From Halioglobus japonicus (lineage in GTDB: Bacteria > Pseudomonadota > Gammaproteobacteria > Pseudomonadales > Halieaceae), in assembly GCA_902705825.1 (NCBI GenBank), contig CACSIL010000002.1:88606-145164 (forward strand): DNA of 56,559 bases, given 5' to 3'. This document shows positions 35,137 through 44,975 of this stretch, piece by piece. The first letter of the stretch is position 1; the number at the start of each line of letters is the position of its first letter. The notes beneath the pieces are model-generated. The model searched no databases. It worked only from the letters and a program-made list of their open reading frames with translations, and was not told the DNA's origin. A program made the translations under genes and the position numbers.

Positions 35137-36618
35137 CTAAGTATTCCCGCTGTGCGGCACGACTGGCGCGGTCGACCAGGGCATCGCAGTTTCGAGCTCT
35201 GCCGCAGTGCGCAGCAGCAGATCCTCGCGGTTAGACGCCGCCACCAATTGTACCCCTATAGGCAGGCCCGCTTCGCTGACATGCACCGGCAGGGAAATGG
35301 CCGGCTGCCCGGTGATATTGAACGGTGCGACGAATGGGATTATCTGCGATGACCGCATCAGCCCTGCAAGTGGGTTGTTTTCATCGTGAAATTCACCCAG
35401 TGGTGGTGGGGGTTCAGGCACAGTGGGTGTCAGTAGCAGGTCGTAGCCGTCGTCGGCCCAGAATTTTGCCATCTCACGCGATCCGTTTTGAAATGCCTCT
35501 ATTGCTGACAGGTAGGCAAGGCCTGTCACAGAGCGCCCCGGTTCGGCGATCAGCCAGGTGCCCGGTTCGACATCGGCCTCGGTTAACGGGCGCCCGATCA
35601 TCGCGGCGACACGATCGAGTTCAGCGGCAGTCCACACACCGTAGGCGGCCATGAAATGTGCCAGTGTCGTCTCGAAAAACGCCGGTGTTTTCCAAACAGC
35701 GGGCCTGGCCTCTTCAATGTGGTGGCCCAGTGATTCCAGCTGTCTTACGGTTTCATCGACTGCGCGCACACATTCGGGCGCAGAGCTACAGGATGGGTCG
35801 CTGGGTACCGTGGTGAAGCCAATACGCAGTCGACGTCCCGGCGACAACAATTCCTCCGGATAGGGCCGCAGCGGGGGAGGCGCTGTATACGGGTCTCCTG
35901 GCATCGCTCCCTGTACGGCCTGCAATATTGTTGCGCAGTCGCGTACGGTGCGGGTCAGAGCCATTCGTGCGACCAGGCCACCCCAGGCTTCACCTGCTTC
36001 CGGGCCCATCGAATGGCGCCCGCGAGTCGGCTTGAGTCCCACCAGCCCGCAGGACGATGCCGGTATTCGAATTGAGCCGCCGCCGTCACCGGCATGTGCC
36101 ATAGGAACAAACCCTGCGGCCACGGATGCTGCCGAGCCGCCACTCGATCCGCCGGTGGAGTGTTTGAGGTTCCAGGGGTTTCGTGTCGGCCCCTTGGTCA
36201 GGGGCTCTGTGGTCGGCATTAAACCGAATTCGGGAGTATTGGTGCGGCCGAGAATCACCAGCCCGGCTTCGCGAAATTTGGTAGTAAGGTGGCTGTCCAC
36301 CGGCGCTACATAGCCAGCTTCGGCCAGCGCTCGGTTACCTCCATGGTAGGGATCTCCCGCTGAGAAACCATCGAGATCTTTCAGCAGGAAAGGCACGCCG
36401 CGAAAGGGGCCATCGGGTAACGCGCCCCTTGCCTCGTCTCTGGCCTTTTCGAAGCGCTGGTGTATGACAGCATTGAGTGTCTGATTGCCCCGTTCGATAC
36501 GGGCAATGGCTGCGTCCACCAACTCCAGAGCGGAGACTTGTCCTGTGCGGACAAGCTCTGCCTGAGCGGTGGCGTCCAGTGCCGCGAATTCGTCGAGTGG
36601 CGTCGTGGGTTCGTTCAT
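35137..36618 (-). CDS. Amidase, amidase-signature family
   Basis: 493 residues. The Ser-cis-Ser-Lys catalytic set is visible: Lys in GVPFLLKDLDG (about residue 80) and the two serines in the glycine-rich block STGGSSGGSAASVAAG (about 152-167), followed by GDGGGSIRIPASSCGLVGLK. Length and layout fit aryl- or acyl-amidases and GatA-like enzymes; the lack of gatC/gatB neighbours argues against a tRNA amidotransferase subunit. It hydrolyses an amide bond of unknown substrate. It runs in the same direction as the globin gene, with 114 bases between. Confidence 0.92.
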   Translation of the reverse strand: MNEPTTPLDEFAALDATAQAELVRTGQVSALELVDAAIARIERGNQTLNAVIHQRFEKARDEARGALPDGPFRGVPFLLKDLDGFSAGDPYHGGNRALAEAGYVAPVDSHLTTKFREAGLVILGRTNTPEFGLMPTTEPLTKGPTRNPWNLKHSTGGSSGGSAASVAAGFVPMAHAGDGGGSIRIPASSCGLVGLKPTRGRHSMGPEAGEAWGGLVARMALTRTVRDCATILQAVQGAMPGDPYTAPPPLRPYPEELLSPGRRLRIGFTTVPSDPSCSSAPECVRAVDETVRQLESLGHHIEEARPAVWKTPAFFETTLAHFMAAYGVWTAAELDRVAAMIGRPLTEADVEPGTWLIAEPGRSVTGLAYLSAIEAFQNGSREMAKFWADDGYDLLLTPTVPEPPPPLGEFHDENNPLAGLMRSSQIIPFVAPFNITGQPAISLPVHVSEAGLPIGVQLVAASNREDLLLRTAAELETAMPWSTAPVVPHSGNT

Positions 36619-36732
36619 ATCGTTTATCCATTTCCAGATGCGGTCATCGTGTTATAGCAGCGGCAGGTTAGAGTGGTGCAGGCTCTCATTCAAGCGATGA
36701 AACCATACCGGGCGACGGACGCCAGCAGCGCA

Positions 36733-37164
36733 TCAACCGGCGGCGATAATATTCGGATTATCGGCTGCGCTGCTGGGGCCCTCTTTGTTGCGAATTGCAT
36801 CGGCGATGCGAAATAACGGCACCTTCAACATATCTACCAGCTCGTCGCTGGCATTTATCTGCTGCAGCGCTTTGTCCATACACAGCAACCACTGGTCGCG
36901 TTCATTTGGCCCTATGTGATAGGGCTCGTGTGGCGTCGTCATGCAAACGGTACCGTATTTGTCAGCGTAGCGTGGTGGGCCACCCATCCAGCCGGTGAGA
37001 TAGTCTGCCAATTTGTCTTTTATCCCGGAGAGGTCGGCGCCATGCATCGCGCGCAGGTCCGCGGCCTCGGGCAGAGTATCCATGATGTCATAAAACGTGT
37101 GGCATAACTGTCGAATACCGTCCTCACCGAGTATCTGGTAGGGGGTCTGTGGAGCGTCGCTCAT
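36733..37164 (-). CDS. Group II truncated hemoglobin
   Basis: 143 residues from ATG 37164. The 2-on-2 globin fold is indicated by PYQILGEDGIRQLCHTFYDIM (helix A/B), LADYLTGWMGGPPRYADKYG around the heme region, and PYHIGPNERDQWLLCMDKAL, in which the His and Trp match the proximal F8 His neighbourhood and the group II Trp G8. Such proteins bind O2 or NO and may detoxify reactive nitrogen species. The frame is open 56 codons upstream but only this ATG gives the family N-terminus. It is divergent from purC. Confidence 0.9.
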   Translation of the reverse strand: MSDAPQTPYQILGEDGIRQLCHTFYDIMDTLPEAADLRAMHGADLSGIKDKLADYLTGWMGGPPRYADKYGTVCMTTPHEPYHIGPNERDQWLLCMDKALQQINASDELVDMLKVPLFRIADAIRNKEGPSSAADNPNIIAAG

Positions 37165-37447
37165 GCGGGTATGGCCTCGTTCTGTATACGCATTCTGTAT
37201 CGATGTGTCGCTATACTGCTTTAACACATTATAGTAGGCCGCTGCCGTAGATTGTAAGAGCCAGAGCAACGGCAATACACCGGCGATCTCTGAAACGGCG
37301 GCATTTGTGGGCCGCCAATACTGTGCCGACACAGGGGTGCCTGATGGCGTATCCTCTGCTAGAATCTCATTTTTTCGACATCGCGTTACTGCATTGTGGC
37401 GTTGTCAGCTCACGGGTTTCCCCACAAATAAATACAGGACATACACT

Positions 37448-38551
37448 ATGAGTCTTGCCGACAAGGTATTGGCCGTAAATGACGATCTGCCCATTCGCAC
37501 TGACGCACCTGTGCACAGTGGCAAAGTACGCTCTGTATATTGGCTGACTGCCGCAGACAGTGCGCGGCTGGTGGCTGAGCGTGGCTACGATGTCGCACCT
37601 GATGCGCCGCTGGCAATTATGGTGATTTCAGATCGTATTTCCGCATTCGACTGCATCTGGCATGGCGAGGGTGGTATGCGCGGTGTGCCGGGTAAGGGCG
37701 CTGCGCTGAACGCGATCTCCAATCACTGGTTCCGTTTGTTCCGTGAGCGCGGCTTGGCAGACAGTCACATTCTGGAAATTCCCCATCCACTGGTCTGGAT
37801 AGTACAGAAGGCGCGCCCGGTGATGATTGAGGCCATTGCGCGGCAGTACATTACCGGTTCCATGTGGCGTGCGTATGAGAAAGGCGAGCGCGAGTTTTGT
37901 GGGATTAAGATTCCGGATGGGCTGCAGCGTGATCAGAAGCTGCCTGAATTACTGATTACCCCATCGACCAAAGGTATTCTGGAGGGTATTCCCGGGGTTC
38001 CCGCCGTGGATGATGTGAATATCACCCGCACTGATATCGAGAACAATTATGCCGCATTTAACTTTCTCAGTATCGATGACATCGATCGCTATGAAACCCT
38101 GCTGCGCGAAGGGTTCGATGTGATCAGCGGCGAGCTGGCCAATCTGGATCAGGTGTTTGTCGATACCAAGTTTGAATTTGGCTATGTCACAGACAGGGCG
38201 GGCAATGACAAGCTGATCTATATGGACGAAGTCGGCACGCCCGATTCCTCACGTATATGGGATGGTGCGGCGCTTCGTGAGGGCCGGGTTGTAGAAAATT
38301 CCAAGGAGGATTTTCGTCAATTGCTGCTGCAACACTTCCCCGACCCTGACATCTTGTTAAACAAAGCTCGAATGCCAGAGCGCCAGGCGCTGGCCAGCGA
38401 TAATGCGCTGCCTACTGAAGTGTTAATGGCAATCTCCAAAACCTATGTCGGGATTGCAGAGAAAATTATCGGCACAAGTCTGCAACTGGCTGACAACCCC
38501 AAGGCGGAAATCATCGATGTCCTGCGCAATGAGTTCTCTCTGGTTGACTGA
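37448..38551 (+). CDS. purC: SAICAR synthase, long form
   Basis: Phosphoribosylaminoimidazole-succinocarboxamide synthase of de novo purine synthesis, joining CAIR and Asp with ATP. 367 residues, the long type seen in Vibrio- and Shewanella-like bacteria rather than the 237-residue E. coli type. HSGKVRSVY is the N-terminal ATP loop, [12 protein letters not shown] the conserved core, and [11 protein letters not shown] and [11 protein letters not shown] the C-terminal catalytic region. ATG 37448 is chosen because family similarity begins there; the frame runs 47 codons further upstream. Confidence 0.94.
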   Translation: MSLADKVLAVNDDLPIRTDAPVHSGKVRSVYWLTAADSARLVAERGYDVAPDAPLAIMVISDRISAFDCIWHGEGGMRGVPGKGAALNAISNHWFRLFRERGLADSHILEIPHPLVWIVQKARPVMIEAIARQYITGSMWRAYEKGEREFCGIKIPDGLQRDQKLPELLITPSTKGILEGIPGVPAVDDVNITRTDIENNYAAFNFLSIDDIDRYETLLREGFDVISGELANLDQVFVDTKFEFGYVTDRAGNDKLIYMDEVGTPDSSRIWDGAALREGRVVENSKEDFRQLLLQHFPDPDILLNKARMPERQALASDNALPTEVLMAISKTYVGIAEKIIGTSLQLADNPKAEIIDVLRNEFSLVD

Positions 38552-38559
38552 GCCCAGGC

Positions 38560-39312
38560 TTGTTTACTGATCCATGGTTCTACCTCACCAGTGTGCCTGC
38601 AGTATTGCTGTACGGTATTGCCAAGGGAGGGTTCGGTGGCGCGCTCGCTGTTATATCGGTGCCGATGATGGCGCTGGTGATGCCGCCGACGCAGGCCGCC
38701 GCTATTCTCCTGCCCATTCTGGTAGTGATGGATATGCTGGTGGTGAAAACTTACTGGGGGATCTTTGACCGGCGCGCACTGGTACTTCTTCTGCCCGGTG
38801 CGATGGTTGGCGTGACTGTGGGTTACTTCTCCGCTGAGGCGATGAACGAGCACTATATGCGGATTCTGATTGGTGTACTTTCACTGGTCTTTGGCCTGCA
38901 GAATTTGCTCGGATTGAAGGGGTTTTCCAGTAGCGAGCACAACGCTGTCAGTGGTGGCTTATTCGGTTCGCTTGCCGGTTTTACCAGCTTCAGTATTCAC
39001 GCAGGTGGTCCACCATTGACCATGTACCTGATGCCCAAGCAACTCTCTCCATTGATGTTTGCAGGGACGGCAGGCATGTTTTTCGCCGTCGTCAATTTCG
39101 TTAAATTGCCCCCGTATTTTATTCTCGGTCAGTTCACCAGCGTCAATCTGTTGTATTCACTGGTGCTGGTGCCGCTGGCACCACTGGGTGTGAAGTTGGG
39201 GCACTATCTGGTAAAACGCTCATCATCAAGCTTCTATTATCAGGTGGTGAGTATTTGTCTCGTGCTGATAGGTGAAAAACTATTGTGGGATGGCGCGAGT
39301 GCACAGTGGTGA
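38560..39312 (+). CDS. TSUP (TauE/SafE) family permease
   Basis: 250 residues with about eight hydrophobic helices. GIAKGGFGGALAVISVPMMAL in the first repeat and GSLAGFTSFSIHAGGPPLTM in the second are the paired signature motifs of the TSUP family. Members export sulfite, sulfonates or other organic anions. The TTG start at 38560 lies eight bases after the purC stop; I chose it because no ATG precedes the first helix. The substrate is unknown. Confidence 0.9.
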   Translation: MFTDPWFYLTSVPAVLLYGIAKGGFGGALAVISVPMMALVMPPTQAAAILLPILVVMDMLVVKTYWGIFDRRALVLLLPGAMVGVTVGYFSAEAMNEHYMRILIGVLSLVFGLQNLLGLKGFSSSEHNAVSGGLFGSLAGFTSFSIHAGGPPLTMYLMPKQLSPLMFAGTAGMFFAVVNFVKLPPYFILGQFTSVNLLYSLVLVPLAPLGVKLGHYLVKRSSSSFYYQVVSICLVLIGEKLLWDGASAQW

Positions 39313-39342
39313 GCCTACCACCACTCTCCATGAGGAATTGGA

Positions 39343-40149
39343 ATGAAATCAATACTGTTTGAGAAGCGTGGTCAGCAGGCCTGGATCACACTCAATCGTC
39401 CCGCTGCCAAGAACATGATCAACGGTGATATGTTTGTGGAACTGGCTGACACCTGGCAGGAAGTGCGCGACGACGATGCCATTCGGGTGGTCGTGATTAC
39501 CGCCGCCGGTGAAGCGGATTTTTGCTGTGGCGGCGACTTGTCCGACGTCATCCCGTTGTGGACCGGTGCCCGCCAAGCTCAAACGCCTTCCGAGGAGAGG
39601 CTTCTGGCCGACCCGATGATCGCCGACAAGGTGATGCTGAAGGCTGAACCTCTGTATAAGCCGGTGATCGCTGCAGTGAATGGGCGGGCTCTGGGCGGGG
39701 GCACTGAACTTTTACAGGCGACAGATATCCGGATTGCCGCAGATCACGCCACGTTTGCACTGCCCGAACCAAAAGTTGGCGTCGTACCTGGCGCGGGCTC
39801 GATGGTTCGACTGACGCGGCAGTTACCATGGGCGCACGCGATGAAAATCCTGCTCGGGGGTGAACCGGTAGACGCGCAAGAGGCGCTGGCGATGGGCCTT
39901 GTTTCAGAGGTTGTCCCATTGGGGGAACTGCAATCGCGCGCGCAGCACTATGCACAGAATATCTGTCGCCAGGCGCCGTTGGCTCTGCAGGCTATCAAGC
40001 GCACGGCACTGGAGAGTCATACCTTGCCCTGGGCGGACGCCTTCAAATTTGAGATGGAGCAAGCCGCCGCGGTGATGATGAGTAAAGATGCGCGGGAAGG
40101 GCCGCGGGCATTTAAAGAGAAGCGGCAACCGGAGTTTCGCGGAGAATAG
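39343..40149 (+). CDS. Enoyl-CoA hydratase/isomerase family protein
   Basis: 268 residues, crotonase fold. NRPAAKNMINGDMFVEL opens the core, CCGGDLSDV holds the oxyanion-hole glycine region, and GRALGGGTELLQATDIRIA provides the second conserved block. It probably hydrates or isomerises an acyl-CoA. In the hydratase the two catalytic Glu residues lie near residues 113 and 133; only one obvious Glu (in GGGTELLQ) and one in FALPEPKVG are seen at comparable places. TGAGGA precedes the ATG. It may be co-transcribed with the next gene. Confidence 0.9.
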   Translation: MKSILFEKRGQQAWITLNRPAAKNMINGDMFVELADTWQEVRDDDAIRVVVITAAGEADFCCGGDLSDVIPLWTGARQAQTPSEERLLADPMIADKVMLKAEPLYKPVIAAVNGRALGGGTELLQATDIRIAADHATFALPEPKVGVVPGAGSMVRLTRQLPWAHAMKILLGGEPVDAQEALAMGLVSEVVPLGELQSRAQHYAQNICRQAPLALQAIKRTALESHTLPWADAFKFEMEQAAAVMMSKDAREGPRAFKEKRQPEFRGE

Positions 40150-40192
40150 ATACTGCGCGTCGCTGCAGAAACCATTGATCGAGGAGAGCACC

Positions 40193-40603
40193 ATGAATAT
40201 CGTAAAACTGACAGACAGTATTGGCGTATCGGCGCAGATCACCCCGGAAGATGTCGCGGACATTGCCGCCGCGGGGTATAAGGTCCTTATCAATAATCGC
40301 CCGGACGGCGAAGAAAATGATCAGCCTAGCAGCGCAGCTGTTGCAGCTGCGGCGCAAGCGGCCGGCCTGGAGTACCACCACATACCGATTACTGCACAGA
40401 GTTTCCCTGGGCCACACTTCGACGCCATGAGTGACCTGCTGGATGATCCGGATCGACCGGTACTCGCTTTCTGCCGCACCGGCACGCGCTGCGCCAATTT
40501 GTGGGTAGCCAGTCGAGAGGACGCCAAGCGCGAAGCCGCTATGTCTGAAGCCGCACAGCGTGGATACGATCTCGGTATGGCGGTAAAATTCCTCGATAGC
40601 TAA
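40193..40603 (+). CDS. TIGR01244/DUF442 phosphatase-like sulfurtransferase-type protein
   Basis: 136 residues. GVSAQITPEDVADIAAAGYK and VLINNRPDGEENDQP are the DUF442 N-terminus, and AFCRTGTRCANLW contains a C-x5-R loop (CRTGTR) as in protein tyrosine phosphatases; the same domain is fused to beta-lactamase-fold hydrolases (Blh) in other bacteria and linked to sulfide metabolism. Function is not proven. GAGGAGAG precedes the ATG, 43 bases after the enoyl-CoA hydratase stop. Confidence 0.9.
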   Translation: MNIVKLTDSIGVSAQITPEDVADIAAAGYKVLINNRPDGEENDQPSSAAVAAAAQAAGLEYHHIPITAQSFPGPHFDAMSDLLDDPDRPVLAFCRTGTRCANLWVASREDAKREAAMSEAAQRGYDLGMAVKFLDS

Positions 40604-40655
40604 CTGCGACCTGATTCTACTACCGCTACTTGAGTGCCCCGCAACGGAAGAAACT

Positions 40656-41369
40656 ATGTCTGATATTCCCAAAATTCGACCCGCCAGCACCGTGGTGTTA
40701 CTGCGCGACTCGCCGCAAGGTCTGCAAACACTGATGTTGAAGCGCAATAAAGCGCTCATTTTTGCCGGTGGTGCCTGGGTGTTCCCCGGTGGCTCACTGG
40801 ACCCGGAGGATATTGAAGCGGGCAACGGTGATCTTGTCGCGGCGTCGCGCATAGCTGCTGCGCGAGAGGCCGAGGAGGAGTCTGGATTATCGCCGCATCT
40901 TGACGATATGGTATTGCTGAGTCACTGGACAACACCCGTTGGCGAGCCACGGCGATTTTCTACCTGGATATACGCGGCGCCACTGGCGGCGGATATCGAC
41001 GTGGTGATCGACGGCAGCGAGATACACGATCACAAGTGGCTGGGTGTGCGCGAAGCCGCCGAGGAGCATGAGGCGGGTCGACTCACCATGCTGCCACCGA
41101 CATATATCACATTGCAGCGCCTGTCACTGTATGACAATTTGGCGCAGACGATAGCGGCGGAGCGCCATTCTCCTGCGCCAGAGGTTATTCCGGTTTTCGC
41201 CAGCGCCGGTGATCAGGTAGTGGTGATGTTTCGTGGTGACGCCGGGTATGACAGCACGGATGCTTCATTAGCGGGGCCTCGCCATCGCGCGGTATTACAG
41301 GATGGTTGCTGGCAGTACCAGTATCGGGATGTTGATCCTGCTTACCCGCCATTGATGGAGCCAGCGTGA
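40656..41369 (+). CDS. Nudix hydrolase
   Basis: 237 residues. The Nudix box is split by a longer loop than usual: VFPGGSLDPEDIE, then about 15 residues, then AAREAEEESGL, giving the R-E-x2-E-E metal-binding core. This inserted-loop form resembles the NUDT19-like acyl-CoA diphosphatase group. It hydrolyses a nucleoside diphosphate linked to another group. Its stop overlaps the next start. Confidence 0.9.
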   Translation: MSDIPKIRPASTVVLLRDSPQGLQTLMLKRNKALIFAGGAWVFPGGSLDPEDIEAGNGDLVAASRIAAAREAEEESGLSPHLDDMVLLSHWTTPVGEPRRFSTWIYAAPLAADIDVVIDGSEIHDHKWLGVREAAEEHEAGRLTMLPPTYITLQRLSLYDNLAQTIAAERHSPAPEVIPVFASAGDQVVVMFRGDAGYDSTDASLAGPRHRAVLQDGCWQYQYRDVDPAYPPLMEPA

Positions 41370-42040
41370 TGGCAAGTTCAGCGCCCTTGGGCACACAGCC
41401 GCTGTGGGATATACCAACACGCGTGTTTCACTGGTCGATCGTAGCTTGCCTGCCACTGGCCTGGTGGAGTGCGGAAGAAGAGCGCTACGATTTGCATCAG
41501 TGGGTCGGCTATACGGTTCTGGTGCTGGTAGTCACTCGCGTGGTGTGGGGGTTTATCGGCAGTCGTCACTCCAGGTTTACAGATTTTCTGGTTGGCCCCG
41601 GCGCGGTGATATCGTATCTGCGGGGCAATCGTGCAAGGTCTGCAGGGCACAATCCGCTGGGTGGTTGGTCGGTAGTTGTGCTGCTGTCGCTATTGCTGCT
41701 GCAGGCCGTGAGCGGGCTGTTCAACACCGATGATGTACTGTTTTCTGGCCCACTTTACTATTGGGCGGACAGCGGATTTCGCGACACTATGGGTGTTGTT
41801 CACGATGTTGCCTTCAACGGCCTGTTGGCGCTGGTTGGTCTGCATATATTCGCCGTGCTCTATCACCAGTTCAAGTTGAAAGAAAAGCTTCTGCAGGCCA
41901 TGGTATATGGTTCTGCCCAGGGCCGCCGGGGCGAGGAGCGCCCGGTGGGCTGGTGGTGGGCGGTGCTTGTGCTGGCGCTGCTGGCACTGGGCCTGTGGTG
42001 GGGTCTGGGACAGGCACCCAAGCCGTCTTTTGTATTCTGA
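41369..42040 (+). CDS. Cytochrome b561-type diheme membrane protein
   Basis: 223 residues with four to five membrane helices. Heme-ligand histidines are in TRVFHWSIVACL, YDLHQWVGYTVL, GVVHDVAFNGLLALVGLH and YHQFKL, the layout of Ni/Fe-hydrogenase-type b561. It transfers electrons in the inner membrane, often to or from a c-type cytochrome. ATG 41369 overlaps the Nudix stop (TGATG); a GTG one codon upstream is possible. A hairpin at 42061-42123 may end the transcript. Confidence 0.9.
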   Translation: MASSAPLGTQPLWDIPTRVFHWSIVACLPLAWWSAEEERYDLHQWVGYTVLVLVVTRVVWGFIGSRHSRFTDFLVGPGAVISYLRGNRARSAGHNPLGGWSVVVLLSLLLLQAVSGLFNTDDVLFSGPLYYWADSGFRDTMGVVHDVAFNGLLALVGLHIFAVLYHQFKLKEKLLQAMVYGSAQGRRGEERPVGWWWAVLVLALLALGLWWGLGQAPKPSFVF

Positions 42041-42386
42041 AGACTGGCTGGTTACCGCCTACAGTGCCGCCACAGTCCGGCGCTGAACGGAGCGTGGACA
42101 CTTGCGAGTATCGGCACTGTTTTACAAATAGTGCGCTTTTTTCTCGCTTTTTGGGCGCACACACGGTAATTAGGTATTTTCTCCGGGTTGTGTTGCGATA
42201 GGTTTGCACACTCTGGGCAGGTAGCTGGGAATTTCGATTAATCTGCAAGCACAGTATTGCGTCGTTGAACGCAATCGGTTGACCTGAACAAAGACCGTGC
42301 AGATGGAGAGGGCGTTGGCCACCAAAGGAGAAGGGGGTGGGCAGGACACTCGCCTCAGAAATGGATAACACAACGACGGTACAATA
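42041..42386. other. Intergenic region before the M6 protease
   Basis: No gene is supported. Apart from the inverted repeat at its left end, it contains a T-rich stretch (42130-42150) and TTGACC near 42278, but no well-spaced -10 partner was found. The protease promoter should be in the right half. Confidence 0.45.
42061..42123 (+). terminator. Long-loop inverted repeat after the cytochrome b561 gene
   Basis: ACAGTGCCG at 42061-42069 pairs perfectly with CGGCACTGT at 42112-42120, followed directly by TTTT; the loop is 42 bases. It begins 20 bases after the stop codon. It could act as a terminator, though the loop is unusually long. Confidence 0.35.
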
Positions 42387-44975
42387 ATGAAAGCGCGTTC
42401 GTTGCACTTTTTTTTCGACCTCCCCAGGGTAACCCTCTCACGTCTGGGGTGGCAGTTAGTTCTGTGCTTCGCAATGTTGGTTTTCAGGGCAGAATCAGCA
42501 TTTTGTGCGCCTTATCCCCCAGACGGGCTATTTTCTCAATGGGTACAGCCGGACGGCGCCGTGCTGCAACTGAAAATGTATGGTGATGAGTTTTATGCTC
42601 GTACCACGACTGATGATGGGTATACCGTAATCTTCAGTACCACGGACAACGCCTACTACTACGCTGAACCAGAAAATCAAGGAAAGTCACTGCGACGCTC
42701 CAATGTGAGCGCAACGCTGCCACCGCCGGCGGGTCTAAAGCGGCAGCTGAAGGAGCCCCGCGATGTTGTTTCGGCGATTCGAGCAGCAAACATTGCGCGT
42801 TACGCGCCGGAGCGAGCCGCGAGATGGGAGCAGCGGAAAAATGCCGTGCAGCGGCAGCGTAATGATGCCAACCCGGCAGTGTTAGGCACGGGGGTTACTG
42901 TGGATGCTGAAGCGCCTCACTCAGCGCCGAACTTGTTGCTGAATGCCCCCGCTGTAACTGGCGCGAGGGTGGGGCTGGTGATACTTGTGCAGTTTCCCGA
43001 CGACCCAGCTACCGCTGCCGTCGACCCCATCAACTTTCCGACGACGCAATCGGCCATGGAGCGCTACAGTAATGAGGTGGGTTATACCGATAACGGAAAC
43101 ACGGGTTCAATCCGCGATTACTATACAGACCAGTCCTCTGGTGCCCTCGACTTTACGCAGGTTGTAACGCAGGTAGTCACGCTCCCGCACCCGAGGAACT
43201 ATTACAATTTTTCCAACTACCCGGCAAACACATCGTACTATTTAATGGGTATTGCAGGGCGGATGCTGGTAACGGATGCTATCGCCGAACTGCAGGCCAG
43301 CGGCTTTGACTTCTCCGCATTGTCCGTCGATGCCTATGATCGAGTGCTGGCCACGAGCTTAATGTTTGCCGGAAATTTGTCCGGCGTCTGGGCACAGGGG
43401 TTATGGCCCCACGCATGGACTATGGGGTCTTACATTGATGTTGGGACTATCGGCGAGCCGCGCAATATTTATGCTTACCAGATCACCAACGTCCCCAATG
43501 CTGCACCGGTGATCGGCACGATGTGCCATGAACTCGGACACCTGTTACTGGCTTATCCGGATTTCTACGACACCGATGCCTCCGACGGAGCCTCTGAAGG
43601 TGTCGGCGAGCACAGCCTGATGGGCTCCGGCAACTATCTGAACGGGGGCAGGACACCGGCGCCCATTGATCTTTATCTCAAGGATTTTTCTGGCTGGGCG
43701 ACTATTACCGATCTCTCACTGAACGTGACTGCACAGCGTTCATTGACCGCCGGCGGAGACGGCTACCGTATTCGTAAACCCGGTAGTAGTTCAGAGTATT
43801 TCCTGATCGAAAATCGCAGTGACGATGATCGCTGGGCCAGTTACTCACCGGATAAGGGCATTGCCATCTGGCATGTCGATGAGGCTGTCACTACCGATAA
43901 CAAGCGGCAACAAATGACGCCCACCAAACATTATGAGTTGTCACTCGAGCAGGCCGATGGCCTGTTCGATCTGGAGGCGAACCGGGATAGAGGGGATAGC
44001 CAGGATTTGTTCGATTCATTCGCGGTGTTTAATGACAGCGTCGCGCCCAATGCCAATTGGTGGGATGGAACGGCATCGGGTATCCGACTGCAGGTACTCA
44101 ACCCTGCGGGAACGCCTGCAATGCATCTTCAATTTTTCAGCGACGTGGTACAGCTACCGATCGGTGAGGCGCTGGACAACACGACTTTGTTGTGGAGCGA
44201 AGGCGGGCTGACTTTCTCACCCGGCAGTTGGTATGGGGAGTTGTCCGCCACAGCACAGGATGGCATAGACCAAGCGACGCACTATCCCATTGCGGATTCT
44301 GAGGAAGCTTCAGTATCAACCGCAGTGACAGGGCCGGGCAGTCTCTCGTTCTGGTGGAAAGTATCCTCTGAAACCGGTGCAGACTATCTCAGTTTTTACC
44401 GGGACGAGCTGCAGCATCCTGCGGCGTCACCCATTTCCGGTGAGTCGGGTTGGCAACTGCGTACAATCCCCATCCCCACAGGGGTGCACACGTTGCGCTG
44501 GACGTATTCCAAAAATGCATCGGTGGCAGGCGGTGCGGATACGGCCTGGCTGGACGGTGTGGTTTTTACACCCGGAGCAGTCGATTCTGATGGCGACGGG
44601 CTCAGCGATGATGAAGAAATATTGCTGGGCACGGATCCCAACAGTGTCGATAGTGACGGCGATGGCCTGGTAGATGGGGCAGGGGGACTCGTTTTATTGT
44701 CGACCTACGCGTCGGGTATAGACGGTAACGGGGACGGCTTTGTCGATGGTGAAGCAGATTTTGGCACGGATCCCACAGCATCCAACATCGGTGATCTGGC
44801 TCCTCGCGGTAGCCCCAACAATATTATCGATACCGGCGACCAGGTGGTTCTGATGCGATTCCTCAATGGTCTAAGCCAGCCCGATGCGGTGGAGTCGATC
44901 CTCGCTGATATCGACGGCGATGGCGATATTGATGTCGGTGATCTGGTGTTGCTGAAGTCGCTACTGGCTCAGTAA
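42387..44975 (+). CDS. Secreted M6-type metalloprotease with thrombospondin-3 and dockerin repeats
   Basis: 862 residues. An N-terminal signal (hydrophobic about 22-38, cleavage near SAFCA) is followed by a propeptide. The M6 (immune inhibitor A-like) catalytic site is MCHELGHLLLAYPDFYD, with zinc ligands H381 and H385 and Glu382. A MAM/LamG-like beta domain follows (about 590-725; SLSFWWKVSSETGADYLSF). Residues about 733-790 hold calcium-binding thrombospondin type-3 repeats (DSDGDGLSDDEE, DGNGDGFVDGEAD), and about 815-862 a dockerin-like pair (ADIDGDGDIDVGDLVLLKSL). It probably degrades extracellular protein; the dockerin suggests anchoring to a cohesin. Confidence 0.92.
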   Translation: MKARSLHFFFDLPRVTLSRLGWQLVLCFAMLVFRAESAFCAPYPPDGLFSQWVQPDGAVLQLKMYGDEFYARTTTDDGYTVIFSTTDNAYYYAEPENQGKSLRRSNVSATLPPPAGLKRQLKEPRDVVSAIRAANIARYAPERAARWEQRKNAVQRQRNDANPAVLGTGVTVDAEAPHSAPNLLLNAPAVTGARVGLVILVQFPDDPATAAVDPINFPTTQSAMERYSNEVGYTDNGNTGSIRDYYTDQSSGALDFTQVVTQVVTLPHPRNYYNFSNYPANTSYYLMGIAGRMLVTDAIAELQASGFDFSALSVDAYDRVLATSLMFAGNLSGVWAQGLWPHAWTMGSYIDVGTIGEPRNIYAYQITNVPNAAPVIGTMCHELGHLLLAYPDFYDTDASDGASEGVGEHSLMGSGNYLNGGRTPAPIDLYLKDFSGWATITDLSLNVTAQRSLTAGGDGYRIRKPGSSSEYFLIENRSDDDRWASYSPDKGIAIWHVDEAVTTDNKRQQMTPTKHYELSLEQADGLFDLEANRDRGDSQDLFDSFAVFNDSVAPNANWWDGTASGIRLQVLNPAGTPAMHLQFFSDVVQLPIGEALDNTTLLWSEGGLTFSPGSWYGELSATAQDGIDQATHYPIADSEEASVSTAVTGPGSLSFWWKVSSETGADYLSFYRDELQHPAASPISGESGWQLRTIPIPTGVHTLRWTYSKNASVAGGADTAWLDGVVFTPGAVDSDGDGLSDDEEILLGTDPNSVDSDGDGLVDGAGGLVLLSTYASGIDGNGDGFVDGEADFGTDPTASNIGDLAPRGSPNNIIDTGDQVVLMRFLNGLSQPDAVESILADIDGDGDIDVGDLVLLKSLLAQ

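Noticed and set aside
41871..42407. 178-codon minus-strand frame over the cytochrome b561 3' end
   Set aside because: Mostly antisense to cytochrome b561 with Pro/Thr-rich shadow composition.
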